The position numbers and the translations under genes were made by a program. Below are positions 47,859-59,306 of a DNA stretch of 64,000 bases, piece by piece. Numbering within the stretch: the stretch's first letter is position 1; each line of letters starts with the position of its first letter. This DNA comes from Parascedosporium putredinis (taxonomy: Eukaryota; Ascomycota; Sordariomycetes; Microascales; Microascaceae). The stretch is taken from the NCBI GenBank assembly GCA_949357655.1, contig CASHTG010000018.1:992001-1056000 (forward strand). The letters are read 5' to 3'. The notes below the pieces were generated by a model, which worked only from the letters and a program-made list of their open reading frames with translations, searched no databases and was not told the DNA's origin.

Positions 47859-49811
47859 GCCATCTAATGCTAGGAATAGTTGGAGCACAAGTATCGGAAG
47901 GTGATATCATGCCATACTTTTTGGCGCCGGCGTCTGTCATTGGTTGCTTTTCTTCTCTTGTCGTCTTTCTCCCACCAGTTTATCAAGGGCTGCTCCTCTC
48001 GAGTATGTGGCCCAGGCTGATGTGGAGCTCGGTATCTATCTTTGATAATTTTATCCCTTTGTTCCCCTCATATTTGAACTCAGGAATTCGGAAAAGAACA
48101 GAATAGGCTCGTTGTGTTGGACAACATTCCGACTTGAATATAATCGTAATGAACGCACATGTTCTGGCCTTGGGTCTGCGGTGGTTGAGAAAAGATATAA
48201 AATGTGCGACTTGACTCTTGTGAGGATTAGGTGAACATGACCAAATTTACCCGGTTTTCCGTGCTAGAGTCTATTATAAGCATCGTCTTTCCAGGATGGT
48301 ATTATGGATAACAACACCCGGGATGCGGACGAGCTCATGTGTACCACCGCCGCCCCCACCATCCTCGGTCCTGTACAACCCGACTGGAATGGCAAGCGGA
48401 ACAGGCGGCGCCGGTTAGGGAGTGACACTGGTGGCTTCGGGCGACAGCGGACTGGTGGTGCTAATTGATCCATATTGGGAGAGCCTAACTTAGACGGACA
48501 GTCGTTTACGCCTAAATGACAGCACCGAAGGTTTTTGCACGGACTAGTGAGATCCTTTAGTTGACTTGTGCTAGAATTTCACCCGCGTGGAAGGCAATTA
48601 GGCAAACAAGTAGCTGTGCATGGATGGTGAAATGTCAATAAACTCACCAGCTGTAGCTATGTGGCGTCGTAGAAACAGGCGAATCGCTTTCCCTCCTCCT
48701 TTTGACGTTTCACGACGTTGGTTGACGGATGCATAACCAACCTCGCGAGATGGGGGCGGATATCCTCTCGTCGTTATGGAATAAGCCCATTCATGACGAG
48801 CAGACGAAATGTGAGCACATGAAAAGTATGAACACACCAAAAAAAGAAGAAAAAAAGCATAGAGTGTTGAAACAAGAACCTGGTCCCCTTTAAAGACGGA
48901 ACAAGGTTATCATGAGGCGAGGCTGATCTACATCATCCGCCCCGCTTGAGGCTAGAACGGCGCGTTTTGGTGACGGATTGTTTGTTTATTGGCGGGCTTG
49001 ACTAAGGTTCCACCTCGTGCTCCAATATGATGGATCTAGCTGTACGAATCCGTGTAGTAATAAGCATTCGCCCAGGCCCACCGTTGGAAAGTTCTAGCCC
49101 ATCCGCTATCAACTAGGAGTCCATAGATGCTGCTCTCGTCCAAAGGAAGCGGATGAAGAAAGTCAACATCTATGGATGTCTTGAGATGAAGCCTATACGC
49201 TTCTACCCTCATTCTAGATGCATGTATCACATTGATGGCACCAAGCTAACAGTTGCCGACATTCTCCAATCAAGTTCAAGGCGTGAGGACCAAGATGGTG
49301 AGACCCAGCGGTCGTGATGAGGAAGAGATCTGCAAAACCTAGTCGGTGGATTATTTCGAGGAGCGGTTCACCCGGGACCCAATGCTCTCTCTTTCATACC
49401 TGCGGGACGAGTTGAAACAATTGTAAACGTTCAAGTGGAGAGGCGAGCTTATTCTTTATTGTTCGAGAATACTGGCTGGTCTTTCACCTCGCACCAGCAC
49501 TTGAGGCACTTCTCGGGTGATATTCGGGTAAATACGAATCGCACCCCACACTCCACCCTCCAGCATCGGCGAGCGAAAGAAAGATTTTGTAGTGTTAGTT
49601 GATAATAATTTTCCACGCTTCCTCAATCAGAAGCCAGGCTGTGACATCTTGACAGCCACCCTCCCTTCCAACACAAACGAGAGGTAGAAACGAATATATA
49701 GCTGCGGAACTATACACTATGACCTGAGCCGACCGATCGACCGAGAAAAAGACAAAAGAAAACCTTCCCTCCACCAACACAAAGAGATCCCCCAGGGAGC
49801 GAGGAGGCAAG
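47859..49811. other. Spacer between the DUF7707-like gene and UTP11
   Basis: About 2 kb holding the 3' flank of one gene and the promoter of the next. Open frames around 48264-48840 and 49595-49837 (minus) have no recognisable content. Nothing else is seen. Confidence 0.5.
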
Positions 49812-50728
49812 ATGTCGGCCTCTATGCGTAACGCCATTCAGAGGCGTCCTCACCGCGAGCGAGCCCAGCCCCACGAACGCCGCCACCTCGGTATCCTAGA
49901 GAAGCACAAGGTTCGTACAATCACTTCTACATCCCTCACCATCATCTTCCCCGCTGCGTTTTGATCCTAGAGACCCCAAGTTTTCCATTTTCGACTAACG
50001 TCTTCCTTCCCACACCGCCAACAGGACTACTCCCTCCGCGCCAAAGACTACAACAAGAAGAAGGCCCACCTCAAAGCCCTCCGCCTCAAAGCCTCGGAGC
50101 GCAACGAAGATGAATTCTACTTTGGCATGCACTCCCGCAAGGCCCGGCTCCGCCATCGTACGGGGCAAAGGGTTCACGGGCAAGGTCGAGGGCGACAGGG
50201 GCAACGCGGCGCTGGACACGGACCTCGTGCGTCTTCTCAAGACGCAGGACGTGGCGTACGTGCGGACGGTGGCCAACGTGGTGCGGAAGGAGGTGACGGA
50301 GCTTCGGCGGAGGGTCGTGATGGCGGGGGCAGTGCGGCGGCGGCCGACGGCGCCGTCTCCTCCGTGCCGACGAAAATCATATTTGCCGAGGGCGTGGAAG
50401 AGCGGGAGGAGATGCTGAGGGCCAATGTCGGGACGGGCGCTCCCGCGCTGGACGAGGACGACCTTGGCGCGTTTGGCGAGGATGACCGCGCGCTCGAGGA
50501 GAGTGACGAGGGCGGCGCGGGTCCTCAGGGGGCGAGATTAGCAAGCAGGGTGGGGAGGCGTTGGAGAAGCTGGAGAACAAACTCGCCTTGACTGAGAAGA
50601 AACTGAAGAGCCTCCGCAAGGTGGAAGCGTATCTCGAGGTCCAGCAGGCCAAGATGGCCAAGACGGCTACTTCGGGCGGATCTACAAGGAAAGGCAAGAA
50701 GCTCATGGTTCGCAAGAGGAAGAAGTAG
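49812..50728 (+). CDS. utp11: U3 snoRNP / small-subunit processome protein UTP11
   Basis: Nucleolar factor needed for 18S rRNA processing. Exon 1 (49812-49910) encodes MSASMRNAIQRRPHRERAQ and HLGILEKHK; the intron is 49911-50024; exon 2 starts DYSLRAKDYNKKKAHLKALR. The family blocks NEDEFYFGMHSRK, KGFTGKVEGDRGN and VRLLKTQDVAYVRT are present, and the C-terminus is the typical basic tail KKLMVRKRKK. Three sites need correction: 50141-50146 (two bases), the G run 50325-50329 (one) and 50528-50532 (one). The joined frame then has 269 codons including the stop, close to other fungal Utp11 proteins. A helical segment (ALEKLENKLALTEKKLKSL) precedes the tail. Confidence 0.92.
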
Positions 50729-51417
50729 ACGGGATACGCATGTATTACCTGTCGTGGGATCGGGCACTCCATGGAAAAAGATGGGATTAGGCAAACATTT
50801 TCTTTTTCTCTTTCTACATCAATCGGCGTTTTCGGGCAAGGGTGAAAAGCACAAAAAATGAGCGGCGTTTTTCCTCGACACATCAAGTTTTTTTCTCGGA
50901 CTAGTTAGCCAGCAAGCAGTGCTGTGGGCGTGAAGAATACAACCTCAGAATAAACATGCGAAGCCAGACGAAACTGTCTTCAAAATGGTGTCTCTTTGCC
51001 TACGTGTAGAAATCGTAAGATGATAAAAGGGGGAATCGTGATTTCTATGTACCATGTGGGGTTTCTCTAGATATACATGAAAGGATATACGCCGGGACGA
51101 GCTGCGTTGGTGAGTCGAACTTGAGTATGCCCAGCTCTCGGAGACTCTTTACCCTCCTTCCTCTCCCTCAAGCTATCGTGGGGAGGATAAGGCATTTCCG
51201 ACGACAAAATAGACATGTCTCCGCTCCATTTCTGATGGGCACTAGGAGACAAAGGTAAAAGGCCCCAAATACTGAAATGGTAAATGAGAAAAGGAAAAGG
51301 CAAAAAAAAAAAAACCAGCCGCATGAACTCCTTCCATCCAAAAGCACATCATCATGTTCTTCCCCTCCGACATTAACCCGCTATAAAAACTGACAGCACC
51401 CCTCCAAAAACATGTCA
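50729..51417. other. Short spacer between convergent genes
   Basis: Shared 3' flank of UTP11 (plus) and the Pro-rich gene (minus), A/T-rich in places. No gene is seen. Confidence 0.6.
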
Positions 51418-53249
51418 TCACTTAGTCGTCCCAACAAGGCCGAGGGCTTTGAGTACCCCGGTCACGAACCACACAACCACCTTAAGCACGCAGGTAACTA
51501 CCCAGAGAAGGCACTTCCCTAACCCTAGACCAATCGTCACGAGAATCCGTGCGGGCCAGGGTAGCTTATCCCTAAACCTCGACCCGTCGCGCTTGGGTTT
51601 CTTGGCCTTCAACTTCTTGGCCTTTTTCATTTTGGAGCCATAGTCTTCCTGGCTCTCGACGTCGTAGATCTCGAACTCGTGGGTCGGCGCCTTCTTCGTC
51701 AGCTTCTTCGAAATGGCGTTGGTAACGAGGCTGAAGCGGTCGGAGCGGGGGTCGCGAGGTGGACCATATCGGGAGGGTTGGCGGGGGCTCAAAAGTCTCG
51801 GCGGCGGCGGCACGGGCGTCGGAGGCGGCCACGGTGAGGAGGGCGGCCACCGCGACATCAATGAGGAAATAGCTCTCAATCTTGGAGGCGAGGGCGGTGT
51901 CAACCTCGAGGTATCCTACCCCGGTGCCGTCGCGAGTGAGACGCGCAAGGTGATTGGGCGACTCGTGATGCTCGAGGGTATACTCCACGCGACTCCATGC
52001 GGCGCAGCGCTCGACGGTAACGCAAAATGGCGTCGCGAGGGCCGGGTGTACTAGGAAGTGGCTGGACGAGTCATCATCCCACACGAGACGCGCACATTCC
52101 AGCTCAGCTAGATATGCGGCACCCTCGTCCTCCGGCTTGTCGGCCATGATCTTGACGGCCTGCGTTGGGGCGAGATGTGCCACGAGGCCGTCGTTGGGAC
52201 GGTGCCGCCGAGAGCTCGCCTCAAGTGAGGTGCTTAGCACCTCCTGCCAGTGCTTATCGGCAAACTTGGGACTAAGAGGGATGCTTAAAATGCTGCTCCG
52301 AGTGCTTCCCGATCTCGTGGTTGAGCCGGATGACGGCGGTCCCTTACATATCTTGGCAGGGTCGTGCCTCGAAAGAGTTACAATAGCAGATGCGGATGTG
52401 GGGTTGACACGGAAGTAGTAGAATGGCTGGGTAGTCGATGAGAGGGTGTACATAGGGGCATCCTTGTCCATGGTCATTTTCATGCAGTACACCTGTCCCT
52501 CCGAATGCGAGGCTTTCCAACCATTAGCCACTCTCCACAATGACTTGAGGTCCTCTGTTGTCGAAACCTCGGGGAGAGGTGGGGGCCGGTAGGCTGTGGC
52601 GGGGCGACGGGCCCCCACTGAGCGGGCTGGGCAGTTCGTTGGTGTTGATGCATGACAGCATCTATCGGCGGCGGTGGACTCAGAGGAGTAACGGGCTCGG
52701 GAGAGTACATGGGCCTACTAATGACGGCCCTCGGGATGTGGGTGGGACTGGCTTGGGTGGGATAATACTCTTGCTGGTTCAGTGATACGTCGGGGTTATA
52801 ACGAGGGAAGATGGACCTCAACACGGGTTCCTCTTGGGTGTGGTAGCCGTCTTCTAGAGGGCGTTTCGCGATGGAGCTCCTCGATCTAGTGCTTCCACTT
52901 CGTACTAGTGTCTGAGCTTGGGAAAAGGCAGTCTCTGACCGCGGGGGTTATCGGCAAACATTCGCGGTTGCTGAACTGCTGGAGAGGCGCTCTCTATCCT
53001 ATCAGGAACCTGAGGCGGGGGCCCATGGACCGGCTCATGGGGAACCCACCCGGTTCAAGGGGCTTTGCGTCGCCTGCCTCGGAGGTGAGCCGGGAGTGAT
53101 ATTGGCGTAGGGTCCGGGAACGACGACGAGTCTGGGGTGCCCGTCTACGGGGCTAGTGCCGGTGGAAGGACGAGGCGTCGTCCGCCGAGGAGGCGAGGCA
53201 CTTGTGTTGGGGAAGAGGAGAAGCCTCCCGGTGGCGGTGGTGAAGCCAT
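51418..53249 (-). CDS. Pro/Ser-rich protein with a conserved-looking core and hydrophobic tail, function unknown
   Basis: The start at 53249 reads MASPPPPGG then LLLFPNTSASPPRR. A long disordered Pro/Ser/Arg region (to about residue 270) leads into a folded part with STTEDLKSLWRVANGW, VYCMKMTMDKDAP, FYYFRVNPTSASAIVTLSR and CARLVWDDDSSSHFLVHPAL. The C-terminus has a Lys-rich stretch (KKAKKLKAKKPKR) and a hydrophobic tail (WVVTCVLKVVVWFVTGVL) that could insert in a membrane. Missing bases at about 53223-53229, 53039-53042, 53017-53021, 52943-52947, 52581-52585 (one each) and 51783-51787 (two) are needed; the gene then closes at 612 residues. From memory it resembles a fungal family sometimes labelled acetylserotonin methyltransferase-like, but no methyltransferase motif is visible and I would not use that name. 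Confidence 0.72.
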
Positions 53250-56200
53250 TGGTGGTAATCACGATCCCGCCCGAATTCCTTAGAGTCTCACGAAGAAGCG
53301 TTTTGTGCTTGGTGATATAGTCCGTGCTATCAACGGCGGCCAAAGGCTAGAGTCGTATTAGGCCGTGGCTCTCGAAAGGCGTCGAATCCACACAAGTGAC
53401 GGTTTAATTGATGTTGCTATTCTCAAGAATGAGCGATTCGTTTAGCGAAGACAGCGCGGTACGTGGGTATTAGAAAAGAGGCGGTCGGCGAGAAAGCGTA
53501 GCAAGCTTCATTAACACGTTGAAACAGAAGATTCGTTACCCATCACAGTCGACCCCTTCACGCGCTTTCGACAGTCGATATTCGGCAAAAAAGAAACAGA
53601 CAACGAGAATTATCGTGAGGTTTGAGAAGAGGGAAATAAAATAAAAAATAGCGAAAGGAAATAAGAAAACCAAAAAAGAGACGTCGGGGTGTGAGAGAAG
53701 GGTTGGGATGACGAAAAGAGATATACAATGGGTCCGAGAGCAAAGCGCTCTGCCGCCCTCGCCCTTCCTCCCCAAGCACACCCGACTCCGGCCCTCACAT
53801 CTCCATTCTCCCACTCAGCAATGAAGAATGGACTGCACTTCAACTGCGACAAAGGGACACCCCACCACTTTGGCCACACCCCGCGTAAGCGCTGAGGGGC
53901 TTGATATTTGCTTTCTCTGCTGTGGCCTGGGCAGGGGGCGCGCGAGAGTGAGCCAAGTTTACCGAGTGCAATGTTCTCTCAGTGGTTGCGGTTGGGAGAG
54001 CCTGTCGGGTACCGTTCTTCCCAAGGTCGAACCCATGTCGTCTCGGACCCCTCTGGCCTCTCACAAGCGAGAGATGGACGGAGAGTCGGCCGTGGGCTGC
54101 AGGAAAACTGCGAGGCGGGGTGGGAACAACCAGGGGGTCGTCCATGAGGTTGAAAAAGAGAGGGGCGGCAGGAAGGCGACTGGCGAATGTGAGGCGGGGT
54201 TATGCGCAAGGTGCCAGAGCTCGTGCAGAGTGCCGCTGGACGAAACCGCTCGAAAATAGAGTCGTGGTGGTGCTCATGCTGGAACGGGCACACTCTCAGA
54301 CCAATCACACGACGAGTCACCTGCAGCTTAGGCGCCGGGGGACAGAAGCAGACAAGGGATGGGAGAGGTCGGGGTGGATTGGACTTGATCAATGGTTCCA
54401 TCCAAAAGTCGATCCAATGGATCTCCATCACTCGAAGCGGCACCAGAGGCCTGTTCCCAGCCTATAAGAGACCGAGGCAGGGGTGAACAGACGCGCGAAA
54501 AAGAAGGAAGCTGCCGAGAAGCAAATGGATCCATGTTGGCGATTGATGCGGGCAGATATCAATTCATGTGCGAAGGGATTGACATGGACGGCCGTGGTCC
54601 AAGCCACGCGAAGAAGGGAAGGAGCCGGAGCAAGTTGACTCTCGAGGTCTTTGTTTTTTTTTCTTTTTTCTTTCCTATTTTCTCTCTCCAAAATTCGTAC
54701 CTTGACTTGGCTGTCTGCAGTATTCTTCGTTCCTTCTCCAGGTTCTTTTTCCGTTTCCCCTCTTCTTTCCATTCTTTTTTTTTCTTTTTCTTTTTCTTTT
54801 TTTTTTTTTTGGACAAGTATCCTCGTTTGGTCTTTAATGTTCCTTGCTTGCATTATCGTCACACCAGTTATTGGGATTTGCACAACACAGATCGTGCCTC
54901 TTCCACAACGCACGCACATTAACCGAGACCGGCAGGTTCTGACATGGGCACTAGATCGAGATCGTCAACGCGCCTGTGCCCTCTGCCATGTAGACGCTAG
55001 TACAGTTGGGATGTGAATGACGGGTGACGAGACGAGGAAAAGAAGAGAACCAAGATCAGTCTTATTAATAGCTAGCTTCCGGGCCCTGCGGCTGTCAGAG
55101 TCGGCGTTTTTTTCTCCTCCCGCCTTTTTCTGATTCTTTGGTTGTCATGCGCTGTGCTGTTGGCGTTAAAAACAAGCCAACCTGCATCTAGACCAAAGGC
55201 GAAGGAAGACCCTAGGGAGACCCGAGGATGACTAGCGACATGAAGTGAACTATTACTGTTTTTACCCTTATCAATTGACAAAATGCTTTTTGATTGCTCT
55301 AGTTCAAATGGACTCGATTGATACCATTTTCAAACAAGCTTTGCGTTGTATTAGTTGTCGAGACTTAAGAAATGGGATAATCGAGGGCTCAAGGCTACCA
55401 GCCCTCCCCGACCCTTCACCTCGGGGCGGGGAGGGGGTTGGTTACAACCCTCGAGGATCTTACGGGGTTTGCAAGTTTGGGGCCAGCGCCCGTCATCAAC
55501 CACACTCTGTCAGTCGTTGGCACACCTTTCTCGAAATTGCTGGTGCACTTCAAGGACTGTCTTTTGGTTTTGTCGTCACCACCATTCGCTGCATGGAGAC
55601 TGCCTGTCGACATCGAGCCAGAACGGGATCTGTACCTTCCCCTCATTGTGTCCTCTATATTACAGAACATGAGGTCCGAGGGTGCGTTCAGCCAGTCGGC
55701 CCCTTTGTTATCCAGGGTTCCATCTACCATCAGCCAGCCCACGTAGTTGAGGCCTCGTTCTCCCACATCCCCATCCCCGGAGCCCCTCTTTTCCCCAAGT
55801 TTGGTCCATCTGCATTGATCACTCTCCCTGGTATCGGTGTTTCTCTCAATGGACATTGTCTCAACCCTATAATTGAGTCACCCAAGGGGGATAGCAGGGT
55901 CAAGTGTGTCTATCGGGAGTTTATCCATCCCCGTCAGCGAGGAGGATAGCTGTGAAACAGGAAATAAGAATCCTGGAAGGTCCAGGAAACAGCGATACAA
56001 CGCAGCCTTAGCCTTTTCTCCTCTGGGGGTCAGACACCAACAGCATAAGAGAATCGGCGGGTGGGAACTCAGGCTCGTGGTTGTTAAAAATACCCCATTC
56101 TATCCGGTTTGGTTGGGGCCATGCTATGCTCGTCGCCGTTCAGGGATTACGCACCGACAAAGATGCCGTGCTTTCCCGGCGAGCGACCGTTGTTTCCTTT

Positions 56201-57023
56201 CCCTTCGCTTGTACGTGAGCATTAATCATTCATACTTGAAGCATCCATGTAAATGAACTGCCCAACAACATCATCAAGGAAAACCAGTAAGCTCACGGAT
56301 AGTCTAGCTTCCGTCGTCTCCCTGCCTGCAAGTGTGTGTGGCCGGAGCAACTCGGCGCATGCGGCTCAGTTGACTTCGTCAGTCTCCCTCCACGGTGCAC
56401 TTGGACCCCTCACCCTCCTTTAAACATGCCCAAATATCAAATCCACCGGCTGTTTCTCTATCTCTGTCAATGACTTACCGCATTCATAGTAAGCGATGAC
56501 TCGCGTTACCCGTAACTAGAATTTTTATAGGAGCGGGGAAGAGGAGATATACATGTCCTGGCCGAGCTTCTTCTGCCTGTAACTCGAAGAGCGCGTAGGA
56601 CGAGGCTCCAGCCTACTCTAGTAGTTCGTCACTTAATGCGAAGGACTTTATCGGCATCACGAAGTGGAAAAAGTGGAAAAAAGTGTTTACATGTTCCGGG
56701 TGGATAGATCGGCGCAGTCGTCCAGCTAGCGTCCCATAGTGCCCGAAGGAACCCCTCATCGAGCCGCGGGGTCCGTCACCGGGCGAGGGCAACTTCACTG
56801 CGAGTGGCGGGCTGGCGAGGCCTCTTATCAGACGTGCATTTAATCGTTATGCCACATCTTGAATATCAAACTTTTTCGGGGGAAAGAAAGACGTCGAAGA
56901 AACGTACTTGACGCCGATTCATATCCTGGGAAGTTTGCAAGTTATGGACGGCTGGAGCCTCTCGACATAAAAGGGAAAAAATCAGCACACATAGTAAAAA
57001 AGAGAACCGACTCAGCTAAAGAA
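53250..57023. other. Spacer of 3.8 kb
   Basis: Divergent promoters of the Pro-rich gene and the oxidase gene. T-rich and purine-rich tracts lie at 54650-54815. Around 55416-55860 frames on both strands stay open together, with no motif. The short repeat GATCCAATGGATC is at 54410-54422. No gene can be supported. Confidence 0.45.
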
Positions 57024-58289
57024 ATGCCCACAGTTGCCATCATCGGGTAAGATTCACTACCGTGGCTTTCGGAAGATACTGCCAAGGTATAAAAGGCGCA
57101 TTTACAGAAAACTAATTCTAGAGCATAGAGCAGGCGTTGCCGGCCTCAGCACGGCTTGGAAATATCAGCAGCAGGGTTTTGATGTTGTGGTCGTTGCTCA
57201 ATCCTTCCCCTCACCTTTCGAGACCGTGGACGGTCGAGAGCAGATAAACTATTCTTCGCCATGGGCTGGCGCTCATAATCGATACATTCCTCCTCTCGAC
57301 GAAACCAGCAAGCGTGACCACGGTTTCGCCTTGGCCACTTTTCGTCATATGGACGCCCTCGCAAAGAGAGCCCCGAGGCGGGCATAACTTTCCTCAAGGG
57401 AATCGAATATCTCGAGGCTGGTATCCGCGGCTACGATCATCTGACTGAAGGGTCGGCCAAGGAACTTGGCTACGAGGATTTCAGGGAGTTGGACGAGAAG
57501 GACCTCCCCAAAGGTGTAGTAAGGGGTTTCGAGTATAGAACCTGGTGTGTAAATCCCATGGTCTACTGCTCCTACCTTCTTCGTCGACTTTTTGTTGCCG
57601 GCGGGAGGTTTATTAAGAGAGACTTGAGGACCCCCAAGAAGTATTCTCCATGAAAGAGTTGGAGGGTATCCAGGTTGTCGTTAACTGCTCGGGCACTGGG
57701 TTTGGCGATGACAAAATCTTCGTTACTAGAGGTAAGGGATTTACTCTACCGGCCCCATGCCCCCCTTGACCCCTTTACTCCCCCAAACGATGATTCCGTG
57801 CTCGCGAAAGGGCAGATCTTGTAGATTACTCAGTCCCGCCCCCGCGGCTATAGCTCCGTATCCACTAACAACCGGGGGACCAGGCCAAACCTGCTTGGTT
57901 GCCAATACTTGTGATGCTACAGTAACGCGGCAGAACTCGGATGGATCCTGGTCCTTCAGCGTTCCTCGCAACTTTCACGGCGGAACCGTCATTGGCGGTA
58001 CCAAGGAGGTTGACGACTGGAGCACGGAGCCGTCGCTCGAGACGAGGGCCAGACTCCTCGAGAAATTTGCCGCGACGTATCCCAAGATACTCGAGGATGG
58101 AGGCGAGTTTCGAGTTTTGAAGGATATCGTAGGCCGGCGACCCACGAGGGTGGGGGTTTGAGGCTAGAGAAGGTGGACGCCGGGAATGGAAGGTCTATCA
58201 TCCATGCGTACGGACTCGGAGGCCGCGGGTACGAGATTTCTTGGGGTGTGGCTGAAGCTGCCTTTTCGCTCTATCAGCAAGCGAGTTAA
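57024..58289 (+). CDS. D-amino-acid oxidase (FAD-dependent, EC 1.4.3.3 family)
   Basis: Oxidises D-amino acids to keto acids, ammonia and peroxide. Exon 1 (57024-57046) and exon 2 (57129-57731) join to the FAD-binding Rossmann motif VAIIGAGVAGLSTAW. Further family blocks are NYSSPWAGAHNRYIP, VVVNCSGTGFGD, GQTCLVANTCDAT, FSVPRNFHGGTVIGGTKEVDDW and IIHAYGLGGRGYEISWGVA, the last giving the conserved FAD/substrate loop. The second intron is 57732-57883. Missing bases at 57371-57374, 57631-57635 and 58152-58156 are needed; the result is 344 residues, close to fungal enzymes. The protein ends LYQQAS, with no C-terminal peroxisomal signal of the SKL type, which most fungal relatives carry; a further missing base near the end could be responsible, although the other two frames also lack one. 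Confidence 0.92.
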
Positions 58290-58531
58290 CCGGCTGTATG
58301 GGGTGTGCATAGACCATCCGAGCTTCCCGATGTATGATAAAACAATGAAACTAATCAATCGCTCTTCTTGACCTCTATCTGCGGCTAGAATACACTGTCT
58401 GAATGAAAAATAGGCGTACTATACAATTGCTGGTATATGATGGGGGATGTTTTCGATGGGGCGGTCCAAGGGACGCCGCTGAGAGGAGCCCCAAAAGTGT
58501 GATTTCCGATGCGGATTTTCCCATCCGCGGT

Positions 58532-59306
58532 CTATAGCTCATTGGTTCCTGTGACAATATCACTGGTAGCATATTGCAAAAATTTTTGCTGCATGCTCTG
58601 GCGTTCCCCCTGCTTCCGCTCACCCCTCTCCCTCCACGGGCTTCATCACTTTTCTCATCCCCGGGTCGTCGGGATGCTCCACCTACACGCTCCTCTAGAG
58701 CCAGCTTCTCCGCGAGCTTCCGCCGCGACTCCTCGTCACGCTCCGGCATTCCCCACCACTCCCTTATGAAATCTTCTTGCGCCGTCTTCTTGAGCGACTT
58801 GCGCTCCCTTTCCTTTGTCGAGCAAGTCGCATTGCGAACCACTCTTCCCGCGCGGCGTCCTGCTCGGCCTGGGTGGCATGGGACTTCATGCATGAGTTCA
58901 TCGCACGGAGAGGATCTCGGCAGGCGAAGGAGACGGTAAAAGTTCGACCGGCGGCGCATTCGGCAAAGGCTACGGAAGAGGGGCACCCAGGTGGATGATT
59001 AGCAATGGCGTGGCATAGGAAGGGGGAAGAAAAAGTCGGGAAAGCAGCCGTTTTGGACGAGAACTGTATCCGAAAAGCTGCTTGCTAAAGCAATGCTGAA
59101 CGAAGTGATTTGAGAGGGTTGCGAGTGAGGGGGAGGGGGGATGCTTTCTCACCCTTGATCTCGGGAGCGCAGTGGTTTCGCACGCGAGTGTAGTAGATGT
59201 CGCGGACCTGAGCTTCTTGCGTCGCGGAGAGCGGTAGCGGGTTCCTCGAGGGCATGGGAAGGCGCTCTGCGCTAATTGAGGCATCCTTGGACGCCATTGT
59301 GGCCAT
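58532..59306 (-). CDS. cmc1: Cytochrome c oxidase assembly factor CMC1 (twin CX9C)
   Basis: Intermembrane-space protein that in yeast stabilises early Cox1 assembly and copper delivery. Exon 1 (59306-59153) has two in-frame ATGs (59306 and 59297) and ends NHCAPEIK; exon 2 (58969-58532) starts AFAEC; the intron is 58970-59152. The twin CX9C motifs are CAPEIKAFAEC (spanning the intron) and CRDPLRAMNSC, the hallmark of proteins imported by the Mia40 relay. EQDAAREEWFAMRLARQRK and DFIREWWGMPERDEESRRK follow. Missing bases at 58806-58808 and 58630-58632 are needed; the protein is then 197 residues and ends VTGTNEL. That is longer than yeast Cmc1 (about 110 residues) owing to a charged C-terminal extension. 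The 3' end faces the oxidase gene with only about 240 bases between. Confidence 0.85.
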
